A stretch of DNA of 64,000 nucleotides from positions 3,038,001-3,102,000 of the forward strand of contig NZ_CP071060.1 of assembly GCF_017161445.1 (NCBI RefSeq), read 5' to 3'. Each line of letters begins with the position of its first letter. Within the stretch, counting starts at the first letter, position 1. The stretch comes from Niveibacterium microcysteis (lineage in GTDB: Bacteria > Pseudomonadota > Gammaproteobacteria > Burkholderiales > Rhodocyclaceae). Of this stretch, positions 46,657 through 55,763 are shown piece after piece. The notes under the pieces were generated by a model. That model was not told the origin of the DNA, made no database searches, and saw only the letters and a program-made list of their open reading frames with translations. The position numbers and the translations under genes were made by a program.

Positions 46657-46676
46657 TTCCGTGACGAAGTCACGAA
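46657..46676. promoter_or_regulatory. Inverted repeat in the divergent region between epimerase and HExxH protein
   Basis: CGTGAC-GAA-GTCACG (46660-46674), with the pairing nearly extended at its outer ends (TTC and GAA), lies 34 bases upstream of the epimerase ATG. It is the only strong dyad in the 274-base gap 46624-46897 and could be an operator at the head of the long minus-strand run. No -35/-10 pair was convincing. Confidence 0.35.
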
Positions 46677-46897
46677 ACAGTCGGCCTCGGGGAGAGAAGT
46701 TGAACGGTTAGTATCTCTAGTGGATACCTGCCGAATTGTTGCATCACCCCGACCAGGCTCCGACCAGCGTGCTGCAGTGCGGCGCGGATTATCTCACAGG
46801 GCCGGTAACAGGCAAAACTGCGCCGGCAGTGAGACTGTTGCAGATCAAGAACACGCGCCGGCGGGGGTTTGCTGCGCCTCGTGGCATCATCGGCCGC

Positions 46898-47662
46898 ATG
46901 TGGAAACGCATCCGAATCACGGTCCTGCTACTCATTCTGGCTACCGTCGCGCTGGAGACGTGGCGCGCACAGCGCGCCGCAACAAGCTGGCGCGACACGC
47001 TGCAAGTCGCGGTGTACCCGATTAACGGCGATGGTAGTTCCGCCGCAGCGCAACGCATTCAGGCGCTGGAGGCCGACAGCTTCGTCGACATCGAACAGTT
47101 CATCGCCGAAGAGGTGAAACGATACGAGGTGCCAACCCTGCAGCCGGTACGGCTCAACCTGCAGCAAGCGCTGAACACGCTACCGCCATCACCACCCGAA
47201 CGACCGGGCGTGCTCGATTCCGTGTTTTGGAGCCTGAAGTTGCGTTGGTGGGTATGGCGCCTGCCAACCCCCACCCTGCGCCCCAATGTCCGTCTGTTTG
47301 TCGTGTATCACGAGGGGAGCGCCGGCAGGGTGCCGACCTCACACGGGCTGCAGCGTGGGCAGATCGCGATTGCGCATGTGTTTGCCGACAAGGCGATGCA
47401 ACGGAGCAACGCGGTGGTCATTGCCCACGAGCTATTGCACACGCTGGGGGCGACGGACAAATACGACCCTGCCACGCTGGAGCCAATCTATCCGTCCGGC
47501 TACGCCGAACCCCTTGCGACGCCTCGGCTGCCGCAGCGCTTTTGTGAGCTGATGGCCGGGCGGCTGCCGGGGTTCAGCGCACCGCCCGAACAGCCGCGAA
47601 GCCTCGCACAATGCCTGATCGGCGAACAGACTGCGCGCGAAATCGGGCTGCTACACCCATAA
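46898..47662 (+). CDS. Membrane-anchored protein with an HExxH metallopeptidase-like motif
   Basis: 254 residues. One N-terminal membrane helix (RITVLLLILATVALETW) puts the rest in the periplasm. VVIAHELLHTLGATDKYD contains HExxH and a following Asp in a pattern seen in zinc metallopeptidases. I do not recognise the rest of the protein, which includes a VYPINGDGS segment and an R/L-rich middle. The ATG at 46898 begins the membrane helix; the upstream open frame from 46736 is not protein-like. It ends 15 bases before the convergent neighbour. Confidence 0.68.
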   Translation: MWKRIRITVLLLILATVALETWRAQRAATSWRDTLQVAVYPINGDGSSAAAQRIQALEADSFVDIEQFIAEEVKRYEVPTLQPVRLNLQQALNTLPPSPPERPGVLDSVFWSLKLRWWVWRLPTPTLRPNVRLFVVYHEGSAGRVPTSHGLQRGQIAIAHVFADKAMQRSNAVVIAHELLHTLGATDKYDPATLEPIYPSGYAEPLATPRLPQRFCELMAGRLPGFSAPPEQPRSLAQCLIGEQTAREIGLLHP

Positions 47663-47677
47663 CTGCAGCGCGTCCAG

Positions 47678-48580
47678 TCAGCGCATCGACGTCGGAGCGG
47701 GCGGTTCGTGCAAACGCTCAAGCAGGCGCTCCACAGCCAGCACTGCGGCGGATGGCAGACCGACGCGTACGCTGGCCGCGCGGCCATGGCCGATCAGCAG
47801 GCAAAGCTCTGACCCATATTCGACGCTGCTCAGCGTCCACGCAACCGGGAAGCCGCGGTTCACATAGGTTACGACCTTGCCCCAACGATCGAGACTTCCG
47901 TGAGGCTGGCCCTCGCGCGGAGGCAGAGCGTCAAGAATCGCGAACAGACAGCGTGCGGTCGCAGCCAGCAACCCCGCCGGTGCCGGGTCGCGCGACCGCC
48001 GGCCAGACGCAGCGGCCTGCCAACTCGCCAGCCCGAGCAAGGGCCCGCTGCTGGGTGCGGATTCCTGCAGCGCACTGCGCAGCTTGAACGACAGCGCGTC
48101 GACGGACTCCGCCGCGACATCCACGCGGGCGGCCGGTACAAAGGGATCGGGAAATCCATCCAGCACCATACGAACCACGGCGCGGAAGAGATCAGAGACC
48201 ACCATGTTGAACGCGATCACGCAACTGCTGCTGGGATCACCCGAATCGAGCCGCAACTCGCCGTGAAGCAATAATTGCGAGAACGTCACCAGTCTCGTTT
48301 CGGCAAAGCGCGCCTCGTACAACCTGACTTCGCCATTGGCCACAAACGCGGCAAACCAGAAACCGTCGCCAACCGCCAACAGGTTCTCGTCAATGCACAA
48401 ACCGTAGGTATCAAACAGTGGCGTATGGATGATCGCGCGTGGCGGCGTTGCGCCAAAGCGGGCCACGAGCGGCGCGCGGAAGACCTCGGGCACGTCCTCG
48501 ATACGATCGAGCCCCTCTGAGAACGGAAGTTGTCGGCCTGCGCTGCGCCCGAATGCCGCTTGGGTGACCTGCGTGCCCAT
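47678..48580 (-). CDS. Conserved-looking hypothetical protein, 300 residues
   Basis: I do not recognise this protein. It has no signal peptide or membrane helix. The first half has beta-strand patterns such as PRAIIHTPLFDTYG, FWFAAFVANGEVRLYEARF and LVTFSQLLLHGELRL. The second half is Ala/Leu-rich and ends PSAAVLAVERLLERLHEPP. A strong GGGAGG site 8 bases before the ATG at 48580 and typical codon use mark it as a real gene. It is divergent from the transglutaminase cluster across 248 bases and could share control with it. Confidence 0.75.
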   Translation of the reverse strand: MGTQVTQAAFGRSAGRQLPFSEGLDRIEDVPEVFRAPLVARFGATPPRAIIHTPLFDTYGLCIDENLLAVGDGFWFAAFVANGEVRLYEARFAETRLVTFSQLLLHGELRLDSGDPSSSCVIAFNMVVSDLFRAVVRMVLDGFPDPFVPAARVDVAAESVDALSFKLRSALQESAPSSGPLLGLASWQAAASGRRSRDPAPAGLLAATARCLFAILDALPPREGQPHGSLDRWGKVVTYVNRGFPVAWTLSSVEYGSELCLLIGHGRAASVRVGLPSAAVLAVERLLERLHEPPAPTSMR

Positions 48581-48828
48581 GATCTTGCCTCCCTGATTCG
48601 TTCGATCCGTTGGCCGCACGACCGCGCAGCCCCAATGCCACCATTTCAGTCTAGATCGCCGCACGACGAGCGCCACCTGCCGGTGCAGACATGCCTTAGG
48701 ACGGTGCATTGGCACACCCAGCACCCGCGCGCGCCCCGTTCCAGTGCCGCCACAAGGGGTGTATGCGCGCTGGTTCGCTCCTTGCTAGTCAGCAAGTGCG
48801 AATCCCCGCCAGCGACGAGAGCCGAGCG

Positions 48829-51800
48829 ATGTCGATCCACGTAGCGCTGCACCACGTCACAACATACGACTACGACCGCCCGATCAACCTTGGCCCCCAG
48901 GTCATCCGGTTGCGCCCTGCGCCGCATAGCCGCACGCGGATCCTGTCGTATTCGTTGAAGGTGCAGCCCGAGCAGCACTTCATCAACTGGCAGCAGGACC
49001 CCCAGTCCAACTACCTTGCACGCTTGGTCTTCCCTGAGAAGACCAAGCAGCTGCGGGTGGAGGTTGACCTGGTCGCCGAAATGTCGGTGATCAACCCCTT
49101 CGACTTCTTCCTGGAGCCCCGCGCCGAGAAGATCCCGTTTGAATACGACACCGCGCAGCAGATCGAACTGGCGCCGTACCTGGCCAAGCGGGACTGCGGT
49201 CCGCGCTTCGAGCAATACCTCGCGAAGATCTCGCGCGAGCCAACCGCCAGCGTCGACTTCCTGGTCGCAGTGAACCAGCGGCTGCAACAGGACATCAGCT
49301 ATCTGATCCGGCTCGAACCGGGGGTGCAGACGCCGGAGGAAACACTCACCAAGGCGAGCGGCTCGTGTCGGGATTCAGCTTGGCTGTTGGTTCAGTTGCT
49401 GCGCCACCTCGGGCTCGCAGCGCGTTTTGTATCCGGATACCTGATCCAACTGACGGCAGACCAGAAGTCGCTCGACGGCCCTTCCGGCACCGATGTGGAC
49501 TTCACCGACTTACACGCGTGGTGCGAGGTATACCTGCCCGGCGCCGGCTGGATCGGGCTCGACCCGACCTCAGGGCTCTTCGCGGGCGAAGGCCACATCC
49601 CGCTCGCCTGCACGCCGGAGCCGTCTTCTGCCGCACCGATCACCGGCGCACTCGACAAGTGCGAAGTGACGTTCGGGCACGAGATGAAAGTCACGCGCAT
49701 CTGGGAAGCTCCCCGGGTGACCAAGCCCTACACGGATGACCAGTGGGCGGCCATCGAAGCGCTGGGACACGATGTCGACGCCAAGCTCAAGGCGATGGAC
49801 GTCCGCCTTACGATGGGCGGCGAGCCGACCTTCGTATCGATCGACGACCCGGATGGTGCCGAATGGAACACCGCCGCGATGGGGCCGGACAAGAAACGCC
49901 TCGCAGCCAACCTTTACCACCGCATGCGCGAGCGCTATGCGGCAAAGGGGCTGGTGCATTTCGGCCAGGGCAAGTGGTACCCCGGCGAACAATTGCCGCG
50001 CTGGTCACTCAACTGTTTCTGGCGCAAGGACGGTGAGCCGATCTGGCGCGACCCTGCGTTGATCGCGGACGAGTCCAAACCGGGCAACGCCGATGACATC
50101 CTCGCCGGCCGCTTCCTTCGCGGCATCGCAGAGCGCCTTGCGCTGGATCCGGAGTTTGTCTTCCCCGCGTTTGAGGACAGCTTCTACTACATGTGGCGCG
50201 AGCGCCGCCTGCCGGGCAACGTCGATCCCCTCGATTCTCGGCTGGACGATCCGCTTGAGCGCGATCGCCTGATGCGCGTGTTTACCCAGGGCCTCAAGAA
50301 GGTGGCGGGCTACGCCTTGCCCGTCGCCCGCGCAACGGGGGGCAACCGTTGGCAAAGCGGGCCATGGTTCCTGCGCTCGGAACGCTGCTACCTGATCCCC
50401 GGCGATTCGCCGCTCGGCTATCGCCTGCCGCTCGACTCACAGCCCTGGGCCAGCGCAACCGACTATCCCTGGATTCACGCGGCGGACCCGGCGCAACGGC
50501 CCGCCCCGCTTCCCCCGCACGCAGCACTTCGGCAGCAGACGCGCCCCCCGGTGCCGCTACAACCGGTGGCGGACGCCCTGCTCGGCCTCGCCGCCGCGAA
50601 TGACCCCCCCGCGGGCAACGCACGACGCCCCCAACCCAAGGAAAGCGCGGGCTGGATCACACGCACGGCCATGTGTGCAGAAGCCCGCAACGGCGTGCTC
50701 TACATCTTCATGCCACCCACCAGCGAGCTCGCGGACTACCTCGAACTCGTCGCGGTCGTCGAAGCCACGGCCGAAGCCTTGCATACGCCCGTTCTGCTCG
50801 AAGGCTATGAGCCTCCGCGCGACCCGCAACTCGCACACTTCCGTGTGACGCCCGACCCGGGTGTCATCGAGGTCAACATCCACCCGGCCACTTCGTGGGA
50901 TGAGCTTGTCGACCGCACGACGCATCTCTACGACACCGCGCGTGAATGCCGGCTGACCACCGAGAAATTCATGATCGATGGCCGCCACACCGGCACCGGC
51001 GGCGGCAACCACTTTGTGCTGGGCGGCGAAACCGCGCTGGACTCACCCTTCCTGCGTCGGCCCGATCTGCTGCGCAGCCTGGTCAGCTACTGGCACAACC
51101 ATCCTGCACTCTCGTATCTGTTCTCCGGGCTGTTCATCGGCCCCACCTCGCAGGCACCGCGTATCGACGAGGCGCGCAACGACTCGGTCTACGAGATGGA
51201 AATCGCGTTCGGCGAGATCGAACGCCTCGCGCGTGGCGGCAACTGCCCGCCCTGGCTTGCCGACCGCATCCTGCGCAATCTGTTGATCGACGTCACCGGC
51301 AACACCCACCGCGCCGAGTTCTGTATCGACAAGCTCTACTCGCCAGACGGCCCGACTGGGCGGCTCGGTTTGCTCGAGCTGCGAGCCTTTGAAATGCCAC
51401 CACATTCGCGTATGAGCCTCACGCAGCAACTGCTGCTGCGCTCGATGATCGCGCGCTTCTGGCAACAGCCCTACGCCCCGCCGCGCCTGGTGCGCTGGGG
51501 TACCGAGCTGCACGACCGCTTCCTGCTACCGCACTTCGTCGAGCAGGACATACGCGACGTGGTTGAAGACATGCAACTCGCCGGCTATCCGATCCAGCCT
51601 GAGTGGTTCGCACCGCACATGGAGTTCCGCTTCCCGAAGATCGGTGATCTGGCGGTGAAAGGCATGGAGCTTGAGCTGCGCACCGCACTGGAGCCCTGGC
51701 ATGTAATGGGTGAGGAAGGCGCCGTCGGCGGCACCGTGCGCTATGTCGATTCCTCGGTCGAACGGCTGCAGGTCAAAGTCGCCGGTATGGCGCCCGACCG

Positions 51801-52170
51801 CTTCTGCCTCACCGTCAACGGCACACCGGTCCCGCTGCACCCCACGGGCAAGGTCGGTGAATTCGTCGCGGGCGTGCGCTACCGCGCCTGGCAGCCGGCT
51901 TCATGCCTGCACCCGACGATTGGCGTGCATGGCCCGCTGACCTTCGACCTGGTCGACACCTGGATGCAGCGCAGCCTTGGCGGCTGTCAGTACCATGTCG
52001 CCCACCCCGGCGGGCGCAACTACGAGACCTTCCCGGTCAACGCCTACGAAGCCGAAAGCCGGCGCCTCGCGCGCTTCTTCCGCATCGGCTATACACCGGG
52101 CGAAATGCGGCTGGCACCGGCCCCGGCACAGGGGGAGTTCCCGTTCACCCTGGATCTGCGGCGGCGCTGA
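48829..52170 (+). CDS. Transglutaminase-like protein with DUF2126 domain
   Basis: 1113 residues. Residues 1-85 are a bacterial transglutaminase N-terminal domain (VALHHVTTYDYDRPINLG). The papain-like core has its Cys in SGSCRDSAW (about 177) and its His in DLHAWCEVYLPG (about 228). From about 320 on is a very large DUF2126 region (VRLTMGGEPTFVSIDDPDG, TGGGNHFVLGG, FRFPKIGDLAVKGMELELR). This gene type sits beside ATP-grasp/alpha-E genes in many bacteria and was predicted by comparative genomics to take part in peptide ligation or cleavage. The frame is open to 48709. The ATG at 48829 gives the family N-terminus. Confidence 0.9.
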   Translation: MSIHVALHHVTTYDYDRPINLGPQVIRLRPAPHSRTRILSYSLKVQPEQHFINWQQDPQSNYLARLVFPEKTKQLRVEVDLVAEMSVINPFDFFLEPRAEKIPFEYDTAQQIELAPYLAKRDCGPRFEQYLAKISREPTASVDFLVAVNQRLQQDISYLIRLEPGVQTPEETLTKASGSCRDSAWLLVQLLRHLGLAARFVSGYLIQLTADQKSLDGPSGTDVDFTDLHAWCEVYLPGAGWIGLDPTSGLFAGEGHIPLACTPEPSSAAPITGALDKCEVTFGHEMKVTRIWEAPRVTKPYTDDQWAAIEALGHDVDAKLKAMDVRLTMGGEPTFVSIDDPDGAEWNTAAMGPDKKRLAANLYHRMRERYAAKGLVHFGQGKWYPGEQLPRWSLNCFWRKDGEPIWRDPALIADESKPGNADDILAGRFLRGIAERLALDPEFVFPAFEDSFYYMWRERRLPGNVDPLDSRLDDPLERDRLMRVFTQGLKKVAGYALPVARATGGNRWQSGPWFLRSERCYLIPGDSPLGYRLPLDSQPWASATDYPWIHAADPAQRPAPLPPHAALRQQTRPPVPLQPVADALLGLAAANDPPAGNARRPQPKESAGWITRTAMCAEARNGVLYIFMPPTSELADYLELVAVVEATAEALHTPVLLEGYEPPRDPQLAHFRVTPDPGVIEVNIHPATSWDELVDRTTHLYDTARECRLTTEKFMIDGRHTGTGGGNHFVLGGETALDSPFLRRPDLLRSLVSYWHNHPALSYLFSGLFIGPTSQAPRIDEARNDSVYEMEIAFGEIERLARGGNCPPWLADRILRNLLIDVTGNTHRAEFCIDKLYSPDGPTGRLGLLELRAFEMPPHSRMSLTQQLLLRSMIARFWQQPYAPPRLVRWGTELHDRFLLPHFVEQDIRDVVEDMQLAGYPIQPEWFAPHMEFRFPKIGDLAVKGMELELRTALEPWHVMGEEGAVGGTVRYVDSSVERLQVKVAGMAPDRFCLTVNGTPVPLHPTGKVGEFVAGVRYRAWQPASCLHPTIGVHGPLTFDLVDTWMQRSLGGCQYHVAHPGGRNYETFPVNAYEAESRRLARFFRIGYTPGEMRLAPAPAQGEFPFTLDLRRR

Positions 52171-52179
52171 ATTTGCTTG

Positions 52180-52260
52180 GGGCACGGCGAAACCACCACC
52201 CGGATTGCGGTTCGGGTAACCTGCCCTCACCCGTCGGCCTAGCGCCGGCTCGCCGTGCCC
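52180..52260. repeat. 11-bp perfect inverted repeat enclosing the intergenic gap
   Basis: GGGCACGGCGA (52180-52190) is the exact reverse complement of TCGCCGTGCCC (52250-52260). The arms bracket almost the whole space between the DUF2126 gene and the ATP-grasp gene, and the second arm ends 12 bases before the ATG at 52273. In RNA this would be a stem with a 59-base loop, able to cover or expose the start region. Confidence 0.55.
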
Positions 52261-52272
52261 ATTAGCTGACTG

Positions 52273-54786
52273 ATGCCTGCTGCACCCTTCGCCCATTACC
52301 GCTGCCCGCCCCGCCACTTCGACGAAGCATTCGAGGCGGACGGTCGCCCGCGCGCGGCATGGCAGGCGCTCGTCGCCGCGCTGAACGCAGGCGGCGGCAA
52401 GGCGCTGTCGCGACAGGCCGACGCGCTTCGACGCATGGTCGAACTCGACGGCGTGACCTACAACGTCTATGCCGATCCGCAAGGCGCGGACCGCCCCTGG
52501 TCGCTTGACCCGATTCCGCTGGTGATCAGCGCCGACGACTGGCAGACGATCTCGCTCGGCATCGCGCAGCGCGCTCAACTGTTCGACCGCATCCTCGCCG
52601 ACCTCTATGGCCCGCAGGAATTGATCAGCGAAGGCCTGCTGCCGCCGGCGCTTGCCTTCGGCCACCCCGGTTATCTGTGGCCCTGTCAGGGCATCACACC
52701 GGTCGGCGGGCGTTGGTTGCATCTGTACGCAGCCGATCTGGCGCGCTCGGAAGATGGCCGCTGGTGGGTGGTGCATGACCGCACGCAAGGCCCATCCGGT
52801 GTGGGTTACGCGATGCAGAACCGTCGCCTTGTGGCACGCGGCCAGCTCGATCTCTTCCGCAGCGCCCATGTCGCCCACCTGGCGGACTTTCTGCGCAGCT
52901 TGCGCGACGCGATCAGCCAGATCGCACCGGTCGCAGCGGGCGAAACGCCGCGCATCGTGCTGCTGACACCCGGCCCCTGGAACGAAACCTACTTCGAGCA
53001 TTCGCTGCTCGCCCGCCACCTTGGCTTCGCGCTGGTCGAGGGGCAGGACCTGACAGTGCGGCAAGACCGCGTCTACATGAAGACGCTGCAGGGCCTGCAA
53101 CCGGTGCACGCAATCCTTCGCCGGCTCGACGACGACTACTGCGACCCGGCGGAACTGCGGGCGGATTCCGCGCTCGGCGTACCCGGCCTTCTCGCCGCGG
53201 TGCGTGCTGGCAACGTGCTGGTCGCCAACGGGCTTGGCAGTGGCGTGCTGGAAACAACCGGCATCCACGGCTTTCTGCCCGGCATTTGCGAGCGCCTGCT
53301 CGGCGAAACCATGCGCCTGCCCTCCGTCGCCACCTGGTGGTGCGGGGAGGCGCCCGCGCTCGCCCATGTACTGGAGCATCTGGACGAACTCGTCATCAAA
53401 CCGGCATTCCCCGGCATGAGCCCCGAGCCGGTATTCGGCCACCGGCTTGATTCGGCCGGCCGCGCCGCGCTTGCCGAACGCCTGCGCGCAACGCCTCACG
53501 CCTTCCTCGCGCAGGAATGGGTAAGGCTGTCTCAAGCGCCGTCCTTGCAGGCCGACGGTCGGGTGGCGCCACGCTCGGTCGGCCTGCGGGTCTTCGCGCT
53601 GGCAACCCCGGATGGCTACCGCGTCATGCCTGGTGGCCTCGCACGTGTCGCGCCCGAAGCGGGCGACGACGTCGTGACGATGCAGCGAGGCGGCGCCAGC
53701 AAGGACATCTGGGTACTCAGCAATGCGCCGGTAGCGCGCGAACCCCTGGCAAGCGCCCCGATCACCCCGCCCGAGCTGCTGCGCGCCGAAGCGGTGATTC
53801 CCTCCCGCATCGCGGAAAACCTGTTCTGGCTTGGTCGCTACGCGGAACGTTGTGAGGCGCAGGTACGCCTGCTGCGCGCGGCCATCAACCGCCTGTCGGA
53901 TGGCGACGCGGACGCGCTGAGCGGCCTGCCGTCGCTCGCCGCCGTTGCGCGTGCGCAAGGCCTGCTTAGCGAGCCCGACGACGAGGGCACTGCACCCGAT
54001 CTGCCACCCGACGATGCATGGCTCGATGCCATCCTCGACACCCAAGCGGTGGGCAGCCTGCACGCCAATGCGCGGCGCCTGCAGCGCGCCGGCAGCCAGA
54101 TTCGGGAACGGCTATCGGCGGACAACTGGCACGCGCTCAACCGCCTGCCGCAAGTGCTGGAACACGCCGCGCCGGGCATCGCGGGCGCGGCGGAAGCGCT
54201 CGATCACGCAATGTTGCTGTGCGTATCGTTCGCGGGCTTTGCAATGGACGACATGGTGCGCGACGCCGGCTGGCGTTTCCTGCTGCTGGGGCGCCGTATC
54301 GAACGCCTCGCCAGCCTCGGCGGATTGATCAGCCATTACCTGCAAGGCGACGCCCGACAGCATGCCGACGGGCTCGAGTGGCTGCTGGAGGCCACCAACA
54401 GCATCGTCACCTACCGCAGTCGCTACCAGCGCCAACCGGAAATGCTGCCGGTGCTGGACCTGATCGTCTTCGACCGCGACAACCCCCATGCGCTGGGCTT
54501 CCAGCTCGACGTGCTCGCGCGCTACCTCAGCCGCCTCGGGCGTGATTTCGGCGTGCGCTTCGAGAACGACCCCGCACCGCTCCTGGAAACCCTGCGGCGT
54601 TTCGACCCCACGCGCTATCACAACCTCGCGCTGCTCGGCGAAGCCGCGCCGGGTAGCCCGCAACTCGACGCGCTCGCCGCCTTTGCGGCGCGCGCACAGC
54701 GTGCGGCCTGGGGCTTATCGGACGAGCTCTCGCTGCGCTTCTTCAGCCACGCCGAGCAGGCGCTGCGCAGTGCGGAGGCGGCGTGA
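52273..54786 (+). CDS. Circularly permuted ATP-grasp ligase fused to an alpha-E domain
   Basis: 837 residues. Residues 1-480 form a circularly permuted type 2 ATP-grasp domain (VTYNVYADPQGADRPWSLDP, HPGYLWPCQG, RSEDGRWWVVHDRTQGPSGV, ETTGIHGFLPGICERLLGE). Residues from about 510 (PSRIAENLFWLGRYAERCEA) to the end are an alpha-E domain. In many genomes these are two genes; here they are fused. ATP-grasp enzymes of this class are predicted amide or peptide ligases. Neighbouring transglutaminase-like proteins may trim or transfer the product. It overlaps the next gene by 4 bases (GTGA). Confidence 0.92.
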   Translation: MPAAPFAHYRCPPRHFDEAFEADGRPRAAWQALVAALNAGGGKALSRQADALRRMVELDGVTYNVYADPQGADRPWSLDPIPLVISADDWQTISLGIAQRAQLFDRILADLYGPQELISEGLLPPALAFGHPGYLWPCQGITPVGGRWLHLYAADLARSEDGRWWVVHDRTQGPSGVGYAMQNRRLVARGQLDLFRSAHVAHLADFLRSLRDAISQIAPVAAGETPRIVLLTPGPWNETYFEHSLLARHLGFALVEGQDLTVRQDRVYMKTLQGLQPVHAILRRLDDDYCDPAELRADSALGVPGLLAAVRAGNVLVANGLGSGVLETTGIHGFLPGICERLLGETMRLPSVATWWCGEAPALAHVLEHLDELVIKPAFPGMSPEPVFGHRLDSAGRAALAERLRATPHAFLAQEWVRLSQAPSLQADGRVAPRSVGLRVFALATPDGYRVMPGGLARVAPEAGDDVVTMQRGGASKDIWVLSNAPVAREPLASAPITPPELLRAEAVIPSRIAENLFWLGRYAERCEAQVRLLRAAINRLSDGDADALSGLPSLAAVARAQGLLSEPDDEGTAPDLPPDDAWLDAILDTQAVGSLHANARRLQRAGSQIRERLSADNWHALNRLPQVLEHAAPGIAGAAEALDHAMLLCVSFAGFAMDDMVRDAGWRFLLLGRRIERLASLGGLISHYLQGDARQHADGLEWLLEATNSIVTYRSRYQRQPEMLPVLDLIVFDRDNPHALGFQLDVLARYLSRLGRDFGVRFENDPAPLLETLRRFDPTRYHNLALLGEAAPGSPQLDALAAFAARAQRAAWGLSDELSLRFFSHAEQALRSAEAA

Positions 54787-55736
54787 GCGCTGTCCCAGAA
54801 AGCGGTGCTGACGCAGTGGCTCGCTACTTCGTCTCGCACCTCACACGCTACGACTACGGCCGGCCGGTCGCGCTCGGGCGCCATGTGTTGCATCTGACGC
54901 CGCGCGGCCTGCCATGGCAACGCGTGATCTCGCATGAACTCGACGCAGACCCGGCGCCGTCCGAACGGCTGACGGGGCTCGACGCATTTGGCAACCCGAT
55001 CGAAACGCTGGCCATCGCACTCCAGCATCACGGCCTGGATGTGCATGCGCGGAGCTGGGTCGAGCTTAGCGAACGGCCAGCGGCTGGCGAATCGCCGAAT
55101 TGGGAGTCGGTGCGCGACCGCATGGTCTTCCGCGCGGGCCACCGCCCGGATGCGGGCGAGCGCGACGCAGCACGCTTCCTCTTTGAGTCGCGCCATGTGC
55201 GCGTCAAACGCGACCTGGCCGAATGGGCCGCCCGTTCGTTTGCGCCGGGCAAATCGCTCCTCGACGGCGTGCGGGCACTCAATGACCGCATTCATGCGGA
55301 ATTCGCGTTCGATCCGGAAGCCACCCACGTCGCGACGCCCGTCATGGAAGTCCTGCGCCAGCGCCGCGGGGTGTGCCAGGACTTCGCGCATCTGATGCTC
55401 TCCGCGCTGCGGTCCCTCGGTCTTGCCGCGCGCTACATGAGCGGCTACCTGCTGACCACCCCTCCGCCCGGCTCCCCGCGCCTGGTCGGTGCAGACGCGA
55501 GTCACGCTTGGATCGCAGTGTGGTGCCCCAACGCAGGTTGGGTGGAATTTGACCCAACGAATGGCGTGCAGGCGGGTATCGGCCATATCACGCTAGGCTG
55601 GGGGCGGGATTTCGGCGACGTGACACCGCTGCGCGGCGTGATTGTCGGCGGCGGCGAGCACACCCCCAGCATCGAGGTCAGCGTCGTGCCGGAAGCGGAC
55701 TACGCCGCCTTATTCGGCGCCACGCGCCGGGCGTAA
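54783..55736 (+). CDS. Transglutaminase-like protein (short form)
   Basis: 317 residues with a GTG start overlapping the preceding stop. The N-terminal domain reads FVSHLTRYDYGRPVALGRHV. The core has Cys in RRGVCQDFAHLMLSALRSLG (about 196), His in DASHAWIAVWCPNAGW (about 240) and Asp in EFDPTNG. Active residues are intact, so it should act as a cysteine protease-like or acyl-transfer enzyme. It completes the three-gene cluster. No signal peptide is seen, so it is cytoplasmic. Confidence 0.92.
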   Translation: MSAVPESGADAVARYFVSHLTRYDYGRPVALGRHVLHLTPRGLPWQRVISHELDADPAPSERLTGLDAFGNPIETLAIALQHHGLDVHARSWVELSERPAAGESPNWESVRDRMVFRAGHRPDAGERDAARFLFESRHVRVKRDLAEWAARSFAPGKSLLDGVRALNDRIHAEFAFDPEATHVATPVMEVLRQRRGVCQDFAHLMLSALRSLGLAARYMSGYLLTTPPPGSPRLVGADASHAWIAVWCPNAGWVEFDPTNGVQAGIGHITLGWGRDFGDVTPLRGVIVGGGEHTPSIEVSVVPEADYAALFGATRRA

Positions 55737-55763
55737 GTCGACACGCGCGCTCCAGGTGCACAG

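Noticed and set aside
48626..48644. Possible sigma-54 promoter (GG-N10-GC) upstream of the 300-residue gene
   Set aside because: Only the GG and GC pairs fit, the -12 element is CTGCG rather than TTGCA, and such matches are common by chance in GC-rich DNA.
51901..54063. 720-residue open frame on the minus strand across two plus-strand genes
   Set aside because: It runs through the DUF2126 end, the intergenic gap and the ATP-grasp gene. Its composition is Arg/Ala/Gly-rich without motifs, and both plus-strand genes have firm family matches.
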